From Burkholderiales bacterium (GTDB lineage Bacteria > Pseudomonadota > Gammaproteobacteria > Burkholderiales > Casimicrobiaceae): a stretch of DNA of 59,686 bases. The translations under genes and the position numbers were made by a program. The DNA lies in assembly GCA_014378555.1 (NCBI GenBank), contig JACMNN010000095.1, forward strand, positions 1 to 59,686, given 5' to 3'. Every line of letters starts with the position of its first letter. Position 1 is the first letter of the stretch. The notes under the pieces were generated by a model, which had not been told where the DNA came from, did not search any database, and saw nothing but the letters and a program-made list of their open reading frames with translations. Below are positions 41,523 through 50,750 of this stretch, one piece after another.

Positions 41523-42855
41523 TCTCGCACCGGGGCCCGCGTTGCCCCTGCTACGGAAGGCGGCGCAGCAGCTTGCAAAAATGTCGAGCGACCGGCGCGC
41601 GGCAAAGCTAGTTAAGGAATGTCATCGCCTGCTGTCGGTGCGCGCGGAGGCGAACTCACCGGCCATAGCACAGGGCATCATCGCTGAAATTGGCACGTTG
41701 ACCGATGCCGAGCTTGACGCGTTGTTCGATAGTCTTGCCAGCGAATTTTCGCCCGACCCGCAAGCCGTTCTCGCTGCGGCGCAGGCATACGCGGCGGATC
41801 CGTCGGCACACGCTTTAGCCACCCTTTCGGCGGTCGCCGAACCGCCTCGACAAGAACTTTTCAGGCGCTTAAATCGTGCGTTGGGCGGCACCGCCGCACT
41901 GGTGCGCTTGCGACGCCACCTGTTGCTGCGGTTGAAAAAAAACAGCGGCTGGCAATCCGTAGAAGCCGACTTGTTACATCTACTTTCGTCTTGGTTTAAC
42001 CCCGGATTTTTGGAGATGCGCCGCGTTGACTGGAACTCGCCCGCGCACCTGCTCGAGCAGATTATTCAACACGAAGCGGTACATGCGATTGATGGTTGGG
42101 ACGACCTGCGTCGTCGCTTGCAACCGGATCGCCGCTGCTTCGCGTTTTTTCATCCGCAACTGGCCAATGTGCCGCTGATTTTTGTTGAAGTGGCGCTCGG
42201 AGCCGCGATGCCAGAGGCCATCGCAGCGCTCATCGACAAGAATTCTGCGATCACGTCCACCAAGCAATTTCGTGTCGCTGCGTTCTATTCGATTAGCAAC
42301 TGCGAACCCGGTTTACGCAGCGTGTCACTCGGCAATTTTTTGATCAAACGGGTGGCCGAAGCGTTGCAGCAAGAGCTGCCACAACTCAAGACGTTTTGCA
42401 CCCTGTCGCCGATTCCCGGCTTTATGTCATGGCTCACGCGGGGCAAAGCAGCGCTGGTTTACGAAGGGCTCAAACCTGCAGTGCTCAAGCGGTTGAATGC
42501 CGCGCACGACGTGTTGCAGGCGGCCACTCACGGTGAGCTTGCCAGGCTCGCCAGCGCTGAGACGCTCAAGGGCCTCGACGCCAACGGCAACGAAGCGTTG
42601 CTCGCGCTGGCAAGCGCGTACTTAATCCACGAATCGCCGCGAATACACGGCGATCCGGTTGCGCGCTTTCACCTCGACAACGGCGCCCGGCTAGAGCGAA
42701 TTAATGCGCTGGCGAACGTGTCAGCTAAGGGCCTGAAACAGTCGGCGGGATTGATGGTGAACTATCTCTATGACCTGGATCGCGTCGAGCAATCGCACGA
42801 AGATTTTGTCAACGGCACCGTCGCCCATGCACGCGCTGTTTCATCGTTGATTTAG
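41512..42855 (+). CDS. matA: malonyl-CoA decarboxylase
   Basis: Cytoplasmic enzyme decarboxylating malonyl-CoA to acetyl-CoA, 447 aa, close to family length. The all-helical N-terminal domain is followed by the GNAT-like catalytic domain. Diagnostic motifs are EAVHAIDGWDDLRRRL, CFAFFHPQLANVPLIFVEVA, SISNCEPGLRSVSLGNFLI, FCTLSPIPGF and NVSAKGLKQSAGLMVNYLY. The catalytic His-Ser pair of the family lies in these stretches. It is the first intact gene of a malonate operon with a Bug protein and malonyl-CoA synthetase. Confidence 0.95.
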   Translation: MLADLAPGPALPLLRKAAQQLAKMSSDRRAAKLVKECHRLLSVRAEANSPAIAQGIIAEIGTLTDAELDALFDSLASEFSPDPQAVLAAAQAYAADPSAHALATLSAVAEPPRQELFRRLNRALGGTAALVRLRRHLLLRLKKNSGWQSVEADLLHLLSSWFNPGFLEMRRVDWNSPAHLLEQIIQHEAVHAIDGWDDLRRRLQPDRRCFAFFHPQLANVPLIFVEVALGAAMPEAIAALIDKNSAITSTKQFRVAAFYSISNCEPGLRSVSLGNFLIKRVAEALQQELPQLKTFCTLSPIPGFMSWLTRGKAALVYEGLKPAVLKRLNAAHDVLQAATHGELARLASAETLKGLDANGNEALLALASAYLIHESPRIHGDPVARFHLDNGARLERINALANVSAKGLKQSAGLMVNYLYDLDRVEQSHEDFVNGTVAHARAVSSLI

Positions 42856-42959
42856 CGCGTGCCTCTGGCCGTTGCGACCCTGATGAACAGCGTTACGACA
42901 GCAGCAGATTTCCGAAATCTTCATGCGCAAAAGATAATATTTACCAAGGAGGTCACTTT

Positions 42960-43952
42960 ATGCAACACGTCCCCCTCACACTCGCGCGACGCCTAATGGT
43001 CGCGGCCATCGCAGCGGTAGCTGCAAGCGCCCCGTTGGCGGCGCTCGCGCAAAACACCTGGCCGAGCAAGCCGGTCACCATCATCGTCCCGTTCCCGGCG
43101 GGAGGTGGCACCGACGCGTTCGCGCGTCCGCTCACCGCCACGCTCAGCAAAAGCACCGGCAAGCAATTCATCATCGACAATCGCGGCGGTGCAGGCGGCA
43201 CGCTCGGCGCGAACATTGCAGCGAAGGCGGCCCCAGATGGCTACACGCTGTTCATGGGCGCCGTGCATCATGCGATTGCGCCGTCGATGTACCCAAAGCT
43301 CGACTATGACATCGAGAAGAGCTTTATCCCGGTGGCGCTTGTTGCATCGGTGCCGCAAGTCGTCGTAGTCAACCCACAAAAAGTGCCCGCGAACGACCTT
43401 AAGGGATTCATTGAAGCGGCAAAAAAAGCCGACGGCAAGATGAATTTTGGCTCGGCTGGCAGTGGCTCGTCGCACCACCTTGCAGGCGAACTGTTCAACG
43501 CCGCTGCCGGCACCAAAATTACTCATGTGCCGTACAAAGGTTCCGGTCCAGCGCTGGTTGATTTAATGGGTGGACAAATTGACGTTATGTTTGACGGCAT
43601 GGGCTCTAGCGCCGGCCATATCAAAGGCGGACGCATTAAAGCCCTTGCAGTGGCAAGCGACAAACGCGCACCGGGCTTCCCCAACATTCCGACCACCATG
43701 GAGTCTGGCCTGAACTACAAGGTGTCGACTTGGTATGGCCTGTGGGCGCCTAAAGGCACGCCGCCTGAAGTTATTTCAACGTTGCAGGCGGAGCTTAAAA
43801 AAGCGTACAACTCGAACGAATTGAAAGTCATCTGGAACGGCTTGGGCGCAGAAGTGCCCGACACCTACGGTGATGCGTTTGGCAAATTTGTATCGTCGGA
43901 GGTCAAGCGTTGGGCGGATGTTGCGAAAGCCTCTGGAGCGAAACTAGACTAA
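42960..43952 (+). CDS. Bug/TctC-family solute-binding protein of the malonate cluster
   Basis: Periplasmic solute-binding protein, 330 aa, with a signal peptide ending near AALAQN. Bug features: WPSKPVTIIVPFPAGGGTDA, FIIDNRGGAGGTLGANIA, FGSAGSGSSHHLAGELF and THVPYKGSGPALVDLMGG. A strong AAGGAGG at 42946-42952 precedes the ATG by seven bases. Its place between mcd and matB makes malonate or a related dicarboxylate the likely ligand. As with the other Bug protein here, no TctA/TctB pair is in the window. Confidence 0.93.
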   Translation: MQHVPLTLARRLMVAAIAAVAASAPLAALAQNTWPSKPVTIIVPFPAGGGTDAFARPLTATLSKSTGKQFIIDNRGGAGGTLGANIAAKAAPDGYTLFMGAVHHAIAPSMYPKLDYDIEKSFIPVALVASVPQVVVVNPQKVPANDLKGFIEAAKKADGKMNFGSAGSGSSHHLAGELFNAAAGTKITHVPYKGSGPALVDLMGGQIDVMFDGMGSSAGHIKGGRIKALAVASDKRAPGFPNIPTTMESGLNYKVSTWYGLWAPKGTPPEVISTLQAELKKAYNSNELKVIWNGLGAEVPDTYGDAFGKFVSSEVKRWADVAKASGAKLD

Positions 43953-44037
43953 GCAAAACGCGATGGGGTGAACTGCGAACTGCGCCATTCTCGTTACGCC
44001 GAGAATGGCGTTGCTGTGAACAAACGGGGGTATTTAA

Positions 44038-45582
44038 ATGAACAACAAAAATCTATATGCAGCCATAAGCGCTGCATTTCCAGCCGATCGATCGGGCGTC
44101 GCAGTAGAGTCCGCCGATAGCAGCACCGGCGCAACGCTGAAACGCTATTCGTGGCACGCACTCGACGAACAAACCGCGCGCATCGCCAATCTGCTTGCAT
44201 CACTCAATTTGCCCGAAGGCAGTCGGGTCGCCGTGCAGACAGAAAAGAGCGTTGAAGCCCTGATGCTCTACCTTGCCGTGCTGCGCGCGGGCTATGTGTA
44301 TCTGCCACTGAACACGGCCTATCAAGCGGCCGAGGTCGAATACTTTGTGGGTAATGCAGAACCCGCGGTGGTGGTGTGCTCACCCAAGTCTCTGTCGTGG
44401 ATTCAACCGATTGCTCAAGCGGCAGGCGTTGCACGCGTTTTCACGCTCGATGACGCCGGAGGTGGCACCCTCGCTGAGTCTGCGGCAGGACATTCAGCGA
44501 CGCACACCATCGCTGAAAAACAGGCCGACGATCTGGCCGCGATCCTGTACACCAGCGGCACCACGGGGCGCAGCAAAGGGGCGATGCTGTCGCACCACAA
44601 CCTGCTGTCCAACGCGTTGACACTTAAAGATTACTGGGGCTGGAGCAGCATTGATGTGCTGATTCACTCGCTGCCGATTTTTCATGTGCACGGGCTTTTT
44701 GTCGCTTCGCATTGCGCGCTGCTGTCGGGCGCAAAAATGATCTGGTTCTCCAAATTCGATCCGAATGCCGTGATCGCAAGGTTGCCCGACGCCACCGTGT
44801 TTATGGGTGTACCGACGCTCTACGTGCGGCTGCTTGGCGACGCGCGCCTTAGTCGCGAGTTGTGCAAAAACATGCGGCTCTTCGTCGCAGGGTCCGCGCC
44901 ACTACTGATCGAAACCTTCAACGATTGGCGCGAGCGCACCGGGCACACCATTCTCGAACGCTACGGAATGAGTGAGACCGCCATGCTCACCTCAAACCCC
45001 TATCTAGCGGCGCACGGCGAACGTCGCGGTGGGACGGTGGGCTTTCCGCTACCGGGCGTTCAGGTGCGCGTGTCGAACGATAAGGGAGCTGCCTGCCCGA
45101 TCAATGAAATCGGCGGTATCGAAGTCAAAGGCTCGAACGTATTTAGCGGCTACTGGCGCATGCCCGAAAAAACCAAAGAAGAATTTACCGCAGACGGCTG
45201 GTTCAAAACCGGCGACGTGGGCAAGATCGATGAGCGTGGCTACGTGGTGATTGTCGGTCGCAGCAAAGACCTGATCATCAGCGGCGGCTACAACGTCTAC
45301 CCGGCCGAAATCGAGGGCTACCTGAACGATATGCCCGGCGTCGCTGAATCCGCTGTGATCGGCGTTCCACATCCTGATTTTGGCGAGGCAGGCGTTGCGG
45401 TGGTCGTTGCCAAAGCGGATAGCGCGCTTGATGCCACTGCCATGTTGGCTGAGCTCAAGTCAAAAATTGCCAATTTCAAAGTGCCGAAACGGGTATTTAT
45501 TGTTAGCGATTTGCCGCGTAACGCGATGGGCAAAGTTCAGAAAAATTTGCTGCGGCAGGAGCATGCGCGGCTATTTGTTTAG
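44038..45582 (+). CDS. matB: malonyl-CoA synthetase
   Basis: ANL-superfamily ligase converting malonate, ATP and CoA to malonyl-CoA, 514 aa. The AMP-binding P-loop is ILYTSGTTGRSKGAML, motif A5 is ERYGMSETAMLTSNP, A7-A8 are GWFKTGDVG and GRSKDLIISGGYNVYPAEIE, and the catalytic Lys is in RNAMGKVQKNLL. MSETAMLTSNP is characteristic of malonyl-CoA synthetases. With mcd it converts imported malonate to acetyl-CoA. It is the last gene of the operon, followed by a GC-rich hairpin. Confidence 0.94.
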   Translation: MNNKNLYAAISAAFPADRSGVAVESADSSTGATLKRYSWHALDEQTARIANLLASLNLPEGSRVAVQTEKSVEALMLYLAVLRAGYVYLPLNTAYQAAEVEYFVGNAEPAVVVCSPKSLSWIQPIAQAAGVARVFTLDDAGGGTLAESAAGHSATHTIAEKQADDLAAILYTSGTTGRSKGAMLSHHNLLSNALTLKDYWGWSSIDVLIHSLPIFHVHGLFVASHCALLSGAKMIWFSKFDPNAVIARLPDATVFMGVPTLYVRLLGDARLSRELCKNMRLFVAGSAPLLIETFNDWRERTGHTILERYGMSETAMLTSNPYLAAHGERRGGTVGFPLPGVQVRVSNDKGAACPINEIGGIEVKGSNVFSGYWRMPEKTKEEFTADGWFKTGDVGKIDERGYVVIVGRSKDLIISGGYNVYPAEIEGYLNDMPGVAESAVIGVPHPDFGEAGVAVVVAKADSALDATAMLAELKSKIANFKVPKRVFIVSDLPRNAMGKVQKNLLRQEHARLFV

Positions 45583-45591
45583 GGCAACGCA

Positions 45592-45648
45592 GATTTATTC
45601 ATTCTTTCGTCTTTCCGCCCCGGCCTTCGCCGGGGAGACGAATAAATC
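45592..45648. terminator. nested hairpin after matB (terminator or palindromic element)
   Basis: The core CCCCGGC and GCCGGGG (45618-45624 and 45629-45635) forms a 7-bp stem with a CTTC loop. It is nested in outer arms CGTCT/AGACG and perfect 9-bp arms GATTTATTC/GAATAAATC at 45592-45600 and 45640-45648. No T-run follows directly, so it may be a small palindromic repeat that also ends the matB transcript. Confidence 0.6.
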
Positions 45649-45779
45649 CGTGTTTCCTTAGTGACAATTTGGAGCGCGCTCGACCCGCCACATCGACAAA
45701 CGCGGTGCGCTCGCGCCGGCGGTGGCCCATGACGCGTATGACGTCACCGACCTCCACCATTGATTTTGATTGATGGTGT

Positions 45780-46136
45780 TTAAGGCAACGCGCGCGCCTC
45801 TGGCAACACAGAAAACAGCCTGCGCAGCACCGCTTCCAGTGCCAGACGGCATTTCAGTTCACTCTCGTATTCCCACCAAAACGGCAGCACGATGGCGCCG
45901 GCGCCGCCCAGCTTTGGCGCCACCCGTTTCGGCGCAACGCGCACCGGAAATTGCACGCACCAATCTGCGATTAAACGTTTGCGCGCCTGCAACCATTGCT
46001 TGACGCGGTGCAGTAACGTGGCCAGCAGGTCGCTTGCGTCCAGCTTGGCGCTGCCACAGTCAGCGGCAGGATTGCGACCAGCACCACGCAGTATTAGGCT
46101 ACGCCGCTGCATGCGGCTCAGCACCGTTGGCTCCAT
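45780..46136 (-). CDS. hypothetical protein next to bactofilin
   Basis: A 118-codon frame I do not recognise. It overlaps the 3' end of the bactofilin gene by 38 bp; an alternative ATG at 46112 would reduce the overlap to 14 bp. The predicted protein is basic in its middle (VKQWLQARKRLIADW, VRVAPKRVAPKLGG), with an aromatic stretch LPFWWEYESELKCRLALE. There is no signal peptide or membrane helix. No ribosome-binding site is clear for either start, so it may not be expressed. Confidence 0.35.
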   Translation of the reverse strand: MEPTVLSRMQRRSLILRGAGRNPAADCGSAKLDASDLLATLLHRVKQWLQARKRLIADWCVQFPVRVAPKRVAPKLGGAGAIVLPFWWEYESELKCRLALEAVLRRLFSVLPEARALP

Positions 46137-46749
46137 TCAAACCGTTAGGCTTGGCGCCGACCGCCCGAGCCGAGGGATAGCCGGCAAACATTTGGCTTTG
46201 AGTTTGTGTCTCGCCTTTGCTGTTGATCGAGGCAACGTCGCCACTCACCACGCCCCCCTCAGACACGAGCAACGAGCCGTATCGCACCACTCCCGACACC
46301 CAGCCTGTTGCATGCACAACGAGTTTTTTGCGTGCGGTCAAATTGCCTGAGAACTTGCCGTGAATTTCGGCGACGTCAATGGTCACGGTACCGTCAAACG
46401 AGCCGGTTTCAAGTATCTCCAGCGTCTTGCTGTCCATCGATGCCTCGACATGGCCTTCTACGACCAGCGTGTCGCAATCGTTGATTTCAGCGCCTTTTAA
46501 TTTGATGTTGGGGCCGACGGTCAACCGCGGCTCGCCGGGCAACCGTTCCTTGGACGGCGGCGCGTCAGTGGTCGCCAACGGTCGCGGCTCGGTGGTGATG
46601 CGTGCTGGGACCGCGGTGCTAACAGCGACGGCCGACAGTGGCGGCGCGTCAGGCAGAGGCGCATAGCGCGGCATGTCGGTCGACGCGCGACCGTTGCTTG
46701 CAGGGACTTGTGGCTCGTCACGGCGACCGAGAAATGAGTTTTTCAGCAT
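46099..46749 (-). CDS. bactofilin (polymer-forming cytoskeletal protein)
   Basis: Cytoskeletal protein of the bactofilin family, 216 aa, which forms nucleotide-free filaments and often organises cell-wall or polar structures. The beta-helical bactofilin domain spans about residues 75-180, with LTVGPNIKLKGAEINDCDTL, VEGHVEASMDSKTLEI, TGSFDGTVTIDVAEIHGKFS and HATGWVSGVVRYGSLLVSEG showing the repeating Gly/hydrophobic pattern. The N-terminal 70 residues and the C-terminal tail are Pro/Ala-rich and disordered-looking, as usual. No membrane segment is present. Confidence 0.9.
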   Translation of the reverse strand: MLKNSFLGRRDEPQVPASNGRASTDMPRYAPLPDAPPLSAVAVSTAVPARITTEPRPLATTDAPPSKERLPGEPRLTVGPNIKLKGAEINDCDTLVVEGHVEASMDSKTLEILETGSFDGTVTIDVAEIHGKFSGNLTARKKLVVHATGWVSGVVRYGSLLVSEGGVVSGDVASINSKGETQTQSQMFAGYPSARAVGAKPNGLNGANGAEPHAAA

Positions 46750-47322
46750 GGGATTGTCCTCAAATTAAGTGTGTTTTCAGGCGGCGCTTAACGATGGACA
46801 TCACCAAGCGAATCCGCCACGCCTGAACGCCCAAGTCATCCTCCCCAGGGGTGTGCGCCGCGCCGTTCAGCGTTCAAACCGCACGGCCATGCTGCTGCGC
46901 GCACACGCAAAGTTGAGCGGTCAGTCAGCTATGACGACGTCATCAGGTGTGAGTTCGGTGAAAAGGGCAACTTTCTTCATGCTGCTGTCGCAGGCCGGCG
47001 ACCAGAAACGTGCCGATTTTGCTAACTCATTGATTACGCAAATGATTAGGTGTCTCCGCAGGCAGACGTATCGCTGCGAAAACGATACAACTTTTGCTGT
47101 TAAGTGACTGTCAATAGACGGTTACGTCGCAATTGCGCAAACATCGACTTTTGCCAAAAATTGTCTGCATGCCTGTTGCAATGGTGCTTCCACGTAAAAG
47201 TTAATGCTATTTTTCATGCTGTATCCGTGCCCTATCAGCTAATAAACCGTTTGGTCGCAGGCCCACCAACGCGCCCGCCGCAGGTCGTAGCATGAAGACC
47301 GATGTAATTTCACGCTGAAACC
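46750..47322. other. intergenic region between bactofilin and serine hydrolase genes
   Basis: About 570 bp with no supportable gene. The middle part (about 46900-47250) is clearly lower in GC than the flanks. Short frames on both strands lack ribosome-binding sites and recognisable content. The promoters of the divergent bactofilin and hydrolase genes should be here, but I could not choose specific boxes. Confidence 0.55.
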
Positions 47323-48792
47323 ATGACAACTTGCACCGCTCAACGTTCAGTATTCACCGTTTGCGCAGCCTTTTTTGCCTTTGCGATCGCGCTCACCGCT
47401 CCGTCAGCAACCGCGCAGACACAGCCCAATGACGCGCAGATCAAAGCGATACTCGCCCAGCGAATCGACGTTGACAAGCAAGCGGTAGGCATCGCGGCGG
47501 TCGTGGTGGAGGGCGACAAGGTGCGCATCATCACGCACGGCACAATGGCCATCCCAACAGCTCGGGGCACAGCGGAGCCGATCACACCGGACACCCTGTT
47601 CGAGGTCGGCTCGATCACTAAAACGTTCACCGCTTTGCTACTTGCCGACATGGTGGTCAAAGGCGAGTTGAAGCTCGACGACGCGGTGGAAAAGTGGCTA
47701 CCGCAGGGCCTGCGCGGACTGAAACTTCGCGACCACACGGGCAGCCCGATTCAACTGGTTGATCTCGCCACGCATCGCTCCGGCCTCGCGCGCATCCCGG
47801 ACAATATGCCGAACGGCACCCGCGCTGATCCGTACGTCGATTACCGCGAGCAACAACTGCTGATTTATTTGAAGGATCGCGAAACGCTGGTCGAAACTGA
47901 CGGCGGCAAGACCAGCAAAAAGCGCGACGAAGCGTATGCCTATTCAAACCTGGGCTACGGGTTGCTCGGCTACGTGCTCGCTCGAGCGGCCGACACCTCG
48001 TACGCCGACCTGCTGCAAAAAAGGCTGTTGACGCCGCTGGGACTCACTTCAACCTATCTCGACATTTCGCGCAATGAAGTGGCGCGTTTCAGCGACGGAC
48101 ACTACCTTGACCGCGACGCCACGCTCAAGCTGCACAAGCATTCGCGATTTAACGTGCTCGCCCCTGCCGGTGCCCTGCTCATGAGCGCGCGCGACATGGG
48201 CCGCTACGCGCAGGCCGCCAGCAATGCGATTGACACCCCGTTGAAAGCTGCGTTTGCGCTCGCGCAGAAGCGATATAGCGACGGCATGGCTCCGATGAAT
48301 CCGCAAGGGCTGGGCTGGATCCTCGCGCCGATGAACGGCCGAACAGTGTTCAATCATGACGGCATGACTGGTGGCTTCGCGTCGTCACTGTGGATTGACC
48401 CGAAGCGCACGTCGGGTGTGGCGGTACTCGCCAACGCGAGCGTGCCGGTTCTCGACATTGCGCTGCATCTGCTCGAACCCAGCATCCCGCTTAAGAACCT
48501 CGCGGCGATGCGCGCAACGGCCGTGCCGATTGACGTGAAAACGCTGGCGCAATATGTCGGAACTTATGCACTGACGCCGCAGTTCAGCATCACCATCCGC
48601 CTGCGCGACGGCAAGCTGTTAGCTCAAGCCACAGGTCAAAGCGAGTTCGAATTATTCGGTAAATCCGACAGCACATTTTTCGCACGCGTCACGCCGCTGG
48701 AAATTGCGTTTGAAGGCGTGAAAGACGACAAAGCGATGCGTTTTCAGATCACTCAAGGCGGTGCAACGCGCCCTGCACTGCGCGTGGAATAG
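47323..48792 (+). CDS. serine hydrolase, class C beta-lactamase-like, secreted
   Basis: Periplasmic serine hydrolase, 489 aa. The signal peptide ends near LTAPSATAQTQP. The catalytic SxxK is SITK in FEVGSITKTFTALLLADMV, and the YxN motif is YSN in AYAYSNLGYGLLGYVL. The region around FNHDGMTGGFASSLWID likely supplies the third motif (HDG). A C-terminal domain of about 100 residues follows (YVGTYALTPQFSITIRLRDG), as in AmpC-related peptidases and lactonases. It is larger than true AmpC enzymes, so esterase, peptidase or D-Ala-D-Ala activity is more likely. It differs markedly from the hydrolase at 35488. Confidence 0.86.
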   Translation: MTTCTAQRSVFTVCAAFFAFAIALTAPSATAQTQPNDAQIKAILAQRIDVDKQAVGIAAVVVEGDKVRIITHGTMAIPTARGTAEPITPDTLFEVGSITKTFTALLLADMVVKGELKLDDAVEKWLPQGLRGLKLRDHTGSPIQLVDLATHRSGLARIPDNMPNGTRADPYVDYREQQLLIYLKDRETLVETDGGKTSKKRDEAYAYSNLGYGLLGYVLARAADTSYADLLQKRLLTPLGLTSTYLDISRNEVARFSDGHYLDRDATLKLHKHSRFNVLAPAGALLMSARDMGRYAQAASNAIDTPLKAAFALAQKRYSDGMAPMNPQGLGWILAPMNGRTVFNHDGMTGGFASSLWIDPKRTSGVAVLANASVPVLDIALHLLEPSIPLKNLAAMRATAVPIDVKTLAQYVGTYALTPQFSITIRLRDGKLLAQATGQSEFELFGKSDSTFFARVTPLEIAFEGVKDDKAMRFQITQGGATRPALRVE

Positions 48793-48927
48793 TGAACCAG
48801 ACGAACTGCCGTTCCCTCTGCTCGCGCCGGAGGTGGTCAGCGTGCGCGGGGAATTGCCCCTTCTCGCATCGCGAGGCGGCTTGGCTGACGGGGCAATGGA
48901 ATGAATCGGGTTTGCACCCCCACTCCA

Positions 48928-48957
48928 CCGTTCGCCCTGAGCGCAGCGAAGGGTCTG
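48928..48957 (-). repeat. dispersed 30-bp repeat, copy 1
   Basis: Contains CCGTTCGCCCTGAGCGCAG and GAAGGGTCTG, the inverse of the copies at 49156-49185 and 57991-58020. The core has short self-complementary ends (TTCGC and GCGAA). This CTTCG...CTCAGGGCGAACGG type is a common intergenic repeat in proteobacteria. Confidence 0.85.
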
Positions 48958-49155
48958 ATGGCATGACGATTGGTTTTTACAACCGTTGTGCTGCATGGCC
49001 GCGCGGCGCTCGCCGCGTTTTGCAATCGTGCAAAGAGCAACCAAAAACGCTTGCGCCGCGCTTTATCTTCGCGAACAAGATCACCGCGAACCGATGCAAG
49101 GATTCGTACTGCGCGACGCGCTTTGCCATATGGACAAGGATCAAAACTCATTGGT

Positions 49156-49185
49156 CAGACCCTTCGCTACGCTCAGGGCGAACGG
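49156..49185 (+). repeat. dispersed 30-bp repeat, copy 2
   Basis: Matches copy 1 in inverted orientation with one internal difference (CTACG against CTGCG), 198 bp away. Together the two bound a segment that could be a non-autonomous element. Confidence 0.85.
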
Positions 49186-49274
49186 GGACGGGAATCCACC
49201 GTTTTGAGATTACGCCACCGCCCTCGCCCTATCCCTAGCCCGCTTCCGCTTCCGGCTGCGGAAGAGGCAACCAA

Positions 49275-49308
49275 GCCTAACGCAGCGTTTCGAGCCCGCG
49301 CTTAAACC
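49275..49308 (-). repeat. duplicate of the aminotransferase 3' end
   Basis: Thirty-four bases match 58058-58091 with one mismatch. On the minus strand both read the same C-terminal residues RFKRGLETLR followed by TAG. Here no aminotransferase gene lies upstream, only the 3' end of the MFS gene, so this is a detached fragment. Both copies are preceded by the 30-bp dispersed repeat. Confidence 0.85.
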
Positions 49309-49325
49309 GGTTCGCAAGAAAGCGA

Positions 49326-50750
49326 TCAACCAGCACGCTGCACGTGCTTGATGCGCAGTGCGCTGCACATGCCCGCCGCCGCGGCAAAGGCGGCAGCTGC
49401 CCACAGTGCAACCGCAGGGCCGTGCCCGTTATTTGGGTCAAACAGCGCAAAAATTATGGCGAGCAGTACGGCGCCCAAGGTTTGTCCAGTTAGTCGCGCC
49501 GTCCCAAGCATCCCGCTGGCGCCGCCGCTGCGGTGCACCGGCGCTGGGGTCAAAATAATGTGGTTGTTGGGTGACTGAAACATACCGAAACCCAGACCGC
49601 ACAAAGCCATGCGCCAGACGATGTCGGCATTTGCCGGCTGCGCGGGCAGCAGGGCCAGCAGCATCAAACCAAGCGACAGCAGGCCCAACCCGACGCCGCC
49701 CAGCAGTCCTCCCGAATAACGCCCGATCAGGCGGCCTACGATGGGCGCCATCACCACAATCCCCAGCGGCCAAGCGGTGAGCAGCAAACCGGCTTCCAGA
49801 TGACTTCGGCCGTACGCGCCGAGCAACAGAAACGGCAGACTCACGTAGGCCAGCATCTGCGCGCTAAAGGCGCCGACCGACGTGCCCATGGACAACGCAA
49901 AAACCGGGATGCGCAAAAGATCAACCGGAAACAGCGGCAAGGGCTGGAGCCGTTGCCGGCGAATGTAGAAAACGCCCACTGCAATGCCCGCAGCAAGTTC
50001 CGCTGCAGGCAGCCAAAACGACGCCACGCTTTTTGCCGCGCCGCCCGACCCCTCGATGCGAACGCCCAGACCGTCGACACCCAAAATGATCAGGCCGAAC
50101 ATCAGCGCGTTAAGCGCCACATCCAACAGCGAAATTCGCGCACCGGTGGCTTTAATCGCATTTTTCGGCAGCGCGGTGCGGCCCAATATCAAGCAGAACA
50201 GACCAATGGGAATGTTGATGGCGAACAGCGAAGGCCAAGAGGCGACCGACAAAATAGCTGCCGCAATAGACGGTCCAGCAACCGATGCGGTTGCCACCAT
50301 CATGGAATTGATAGCGACGCCGCGCCCCAGCAACTGACGCGGGTAAATCAGGCGCACCAGCGCCGCGTTAACGCTCATGATGCCGGCCGCGCCCACGCCT
50401 TGCAGCACGCGCGCCATTGCCAGCGAGGCAAGTGAGTCTGACAGGGTGCAGGCGACGGAGGCCAGCGTAAAGACCAACATGCCGACCAGATACACCCGCC
50501 GGTAGCCGATGATGTCGCCTAGTGTTGCCAGGGGCAACAACAGCGCCAAGGTGGCGATTTGGTAGGCATTAATAACCCAGATCGACTGGGCCGCTGTGGC
50601 GTGCAGTTCGCGCGTGATGTCGGGCAAGGCCAGATTGACGATGGTGCCGTCGAGCACCGACATGACAATTCCGACGATAACCACCAGCAAGGCTCGGGTG
50701 CGCTCGGGCGCGGGTAATCCATCCTGAACCAGCATGCAAACCTTAGGCAA
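49326..50750 (-). CDS. MFS multidrug-type transporter (DHA2 family)
   Basis: Inner-membrane drug:proton antiporter of the DHA2 (EmrB/QacA) type, 474 aa with about 14 hydrophobic segments. Motif D1-like VMSVLDGTIVNLALPDITRE, then SIWVINAYQIATLALLLPL and motif A GDIIGYRRVYLVG are clear, as is the motif C helix ATASVAGPSIAAAILSVASW. No membrane-fusion partner is encoded beside it. The gene is monocistronic; the substrate is unknown. Confidence 0.9.
   Translation of the reverse strand: MPKVCMLVQDGLPAPERTRALLVVIVGIVMSVLDGTIVNLALPDITRELHATAAQSIWVINAYQIATLALLLPLATLGDIIGYRRVYLVGMLVFTLASVACTLSDSLASLAMARVLQGVGAAGIMSVNAALVRLIYPRQLLGRGVAINSMMVATASVAGPSIAAAILSVASWPSLFAINIPIGLFCLILGRTALPKNAIKATGARISLLDVALNALMFGLIILGVDGLGVRIEGSGGAAKSVASFWLPAAELAAGIAVGVFYIRRQRLQPLPLFPVDLLRIPVFALSMGTSVGAFSAQMLAYVSLPFLLLGAYGRSHLEAGLLLTAWPLGIVVMAPIVGRLIGRYSGGLLGGVGLGLLSLGLMLLALLPAQPANADIVWRMALCGLGFGMFQSPNNHIILTPAPVHRSGGASGMLGTARLTGQTLGAVLLAIIFALFDPNNGHGPAVALWAAAAFAAAAGMCSALRIKHVQRAG

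Larger units (their letters stand above)
48793..49325. other. repeat-rich intergenic region
   Basis: About 530 bp with no credible gene, though several frames are open because of GC bias. It holds two inverted copies of a 30-bp dispersed repeat (48928-48957 and 49156-49185) flanking about 200 bp. It also has a 34-bp duplicate of the aminotransferase 3' end at 49275-49308. The composition suggests accreted intergenic elements, not a decayed coding sequence. Confidence 0.6.

Noticed and set aside
45599-45760. A 53-codon minus-strand frame starting MVEVGDVIRVMGHRRRER
   Set aside because: No ribosome-binding site, and it reads through the hairpin after matB; judged chance coding potential.
48652-49305. 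Several open frames across the repeat-rich gap
   Set aside because: They lie over repeats, on both strands at once, with low-complexity Arg/Ala-rich products.
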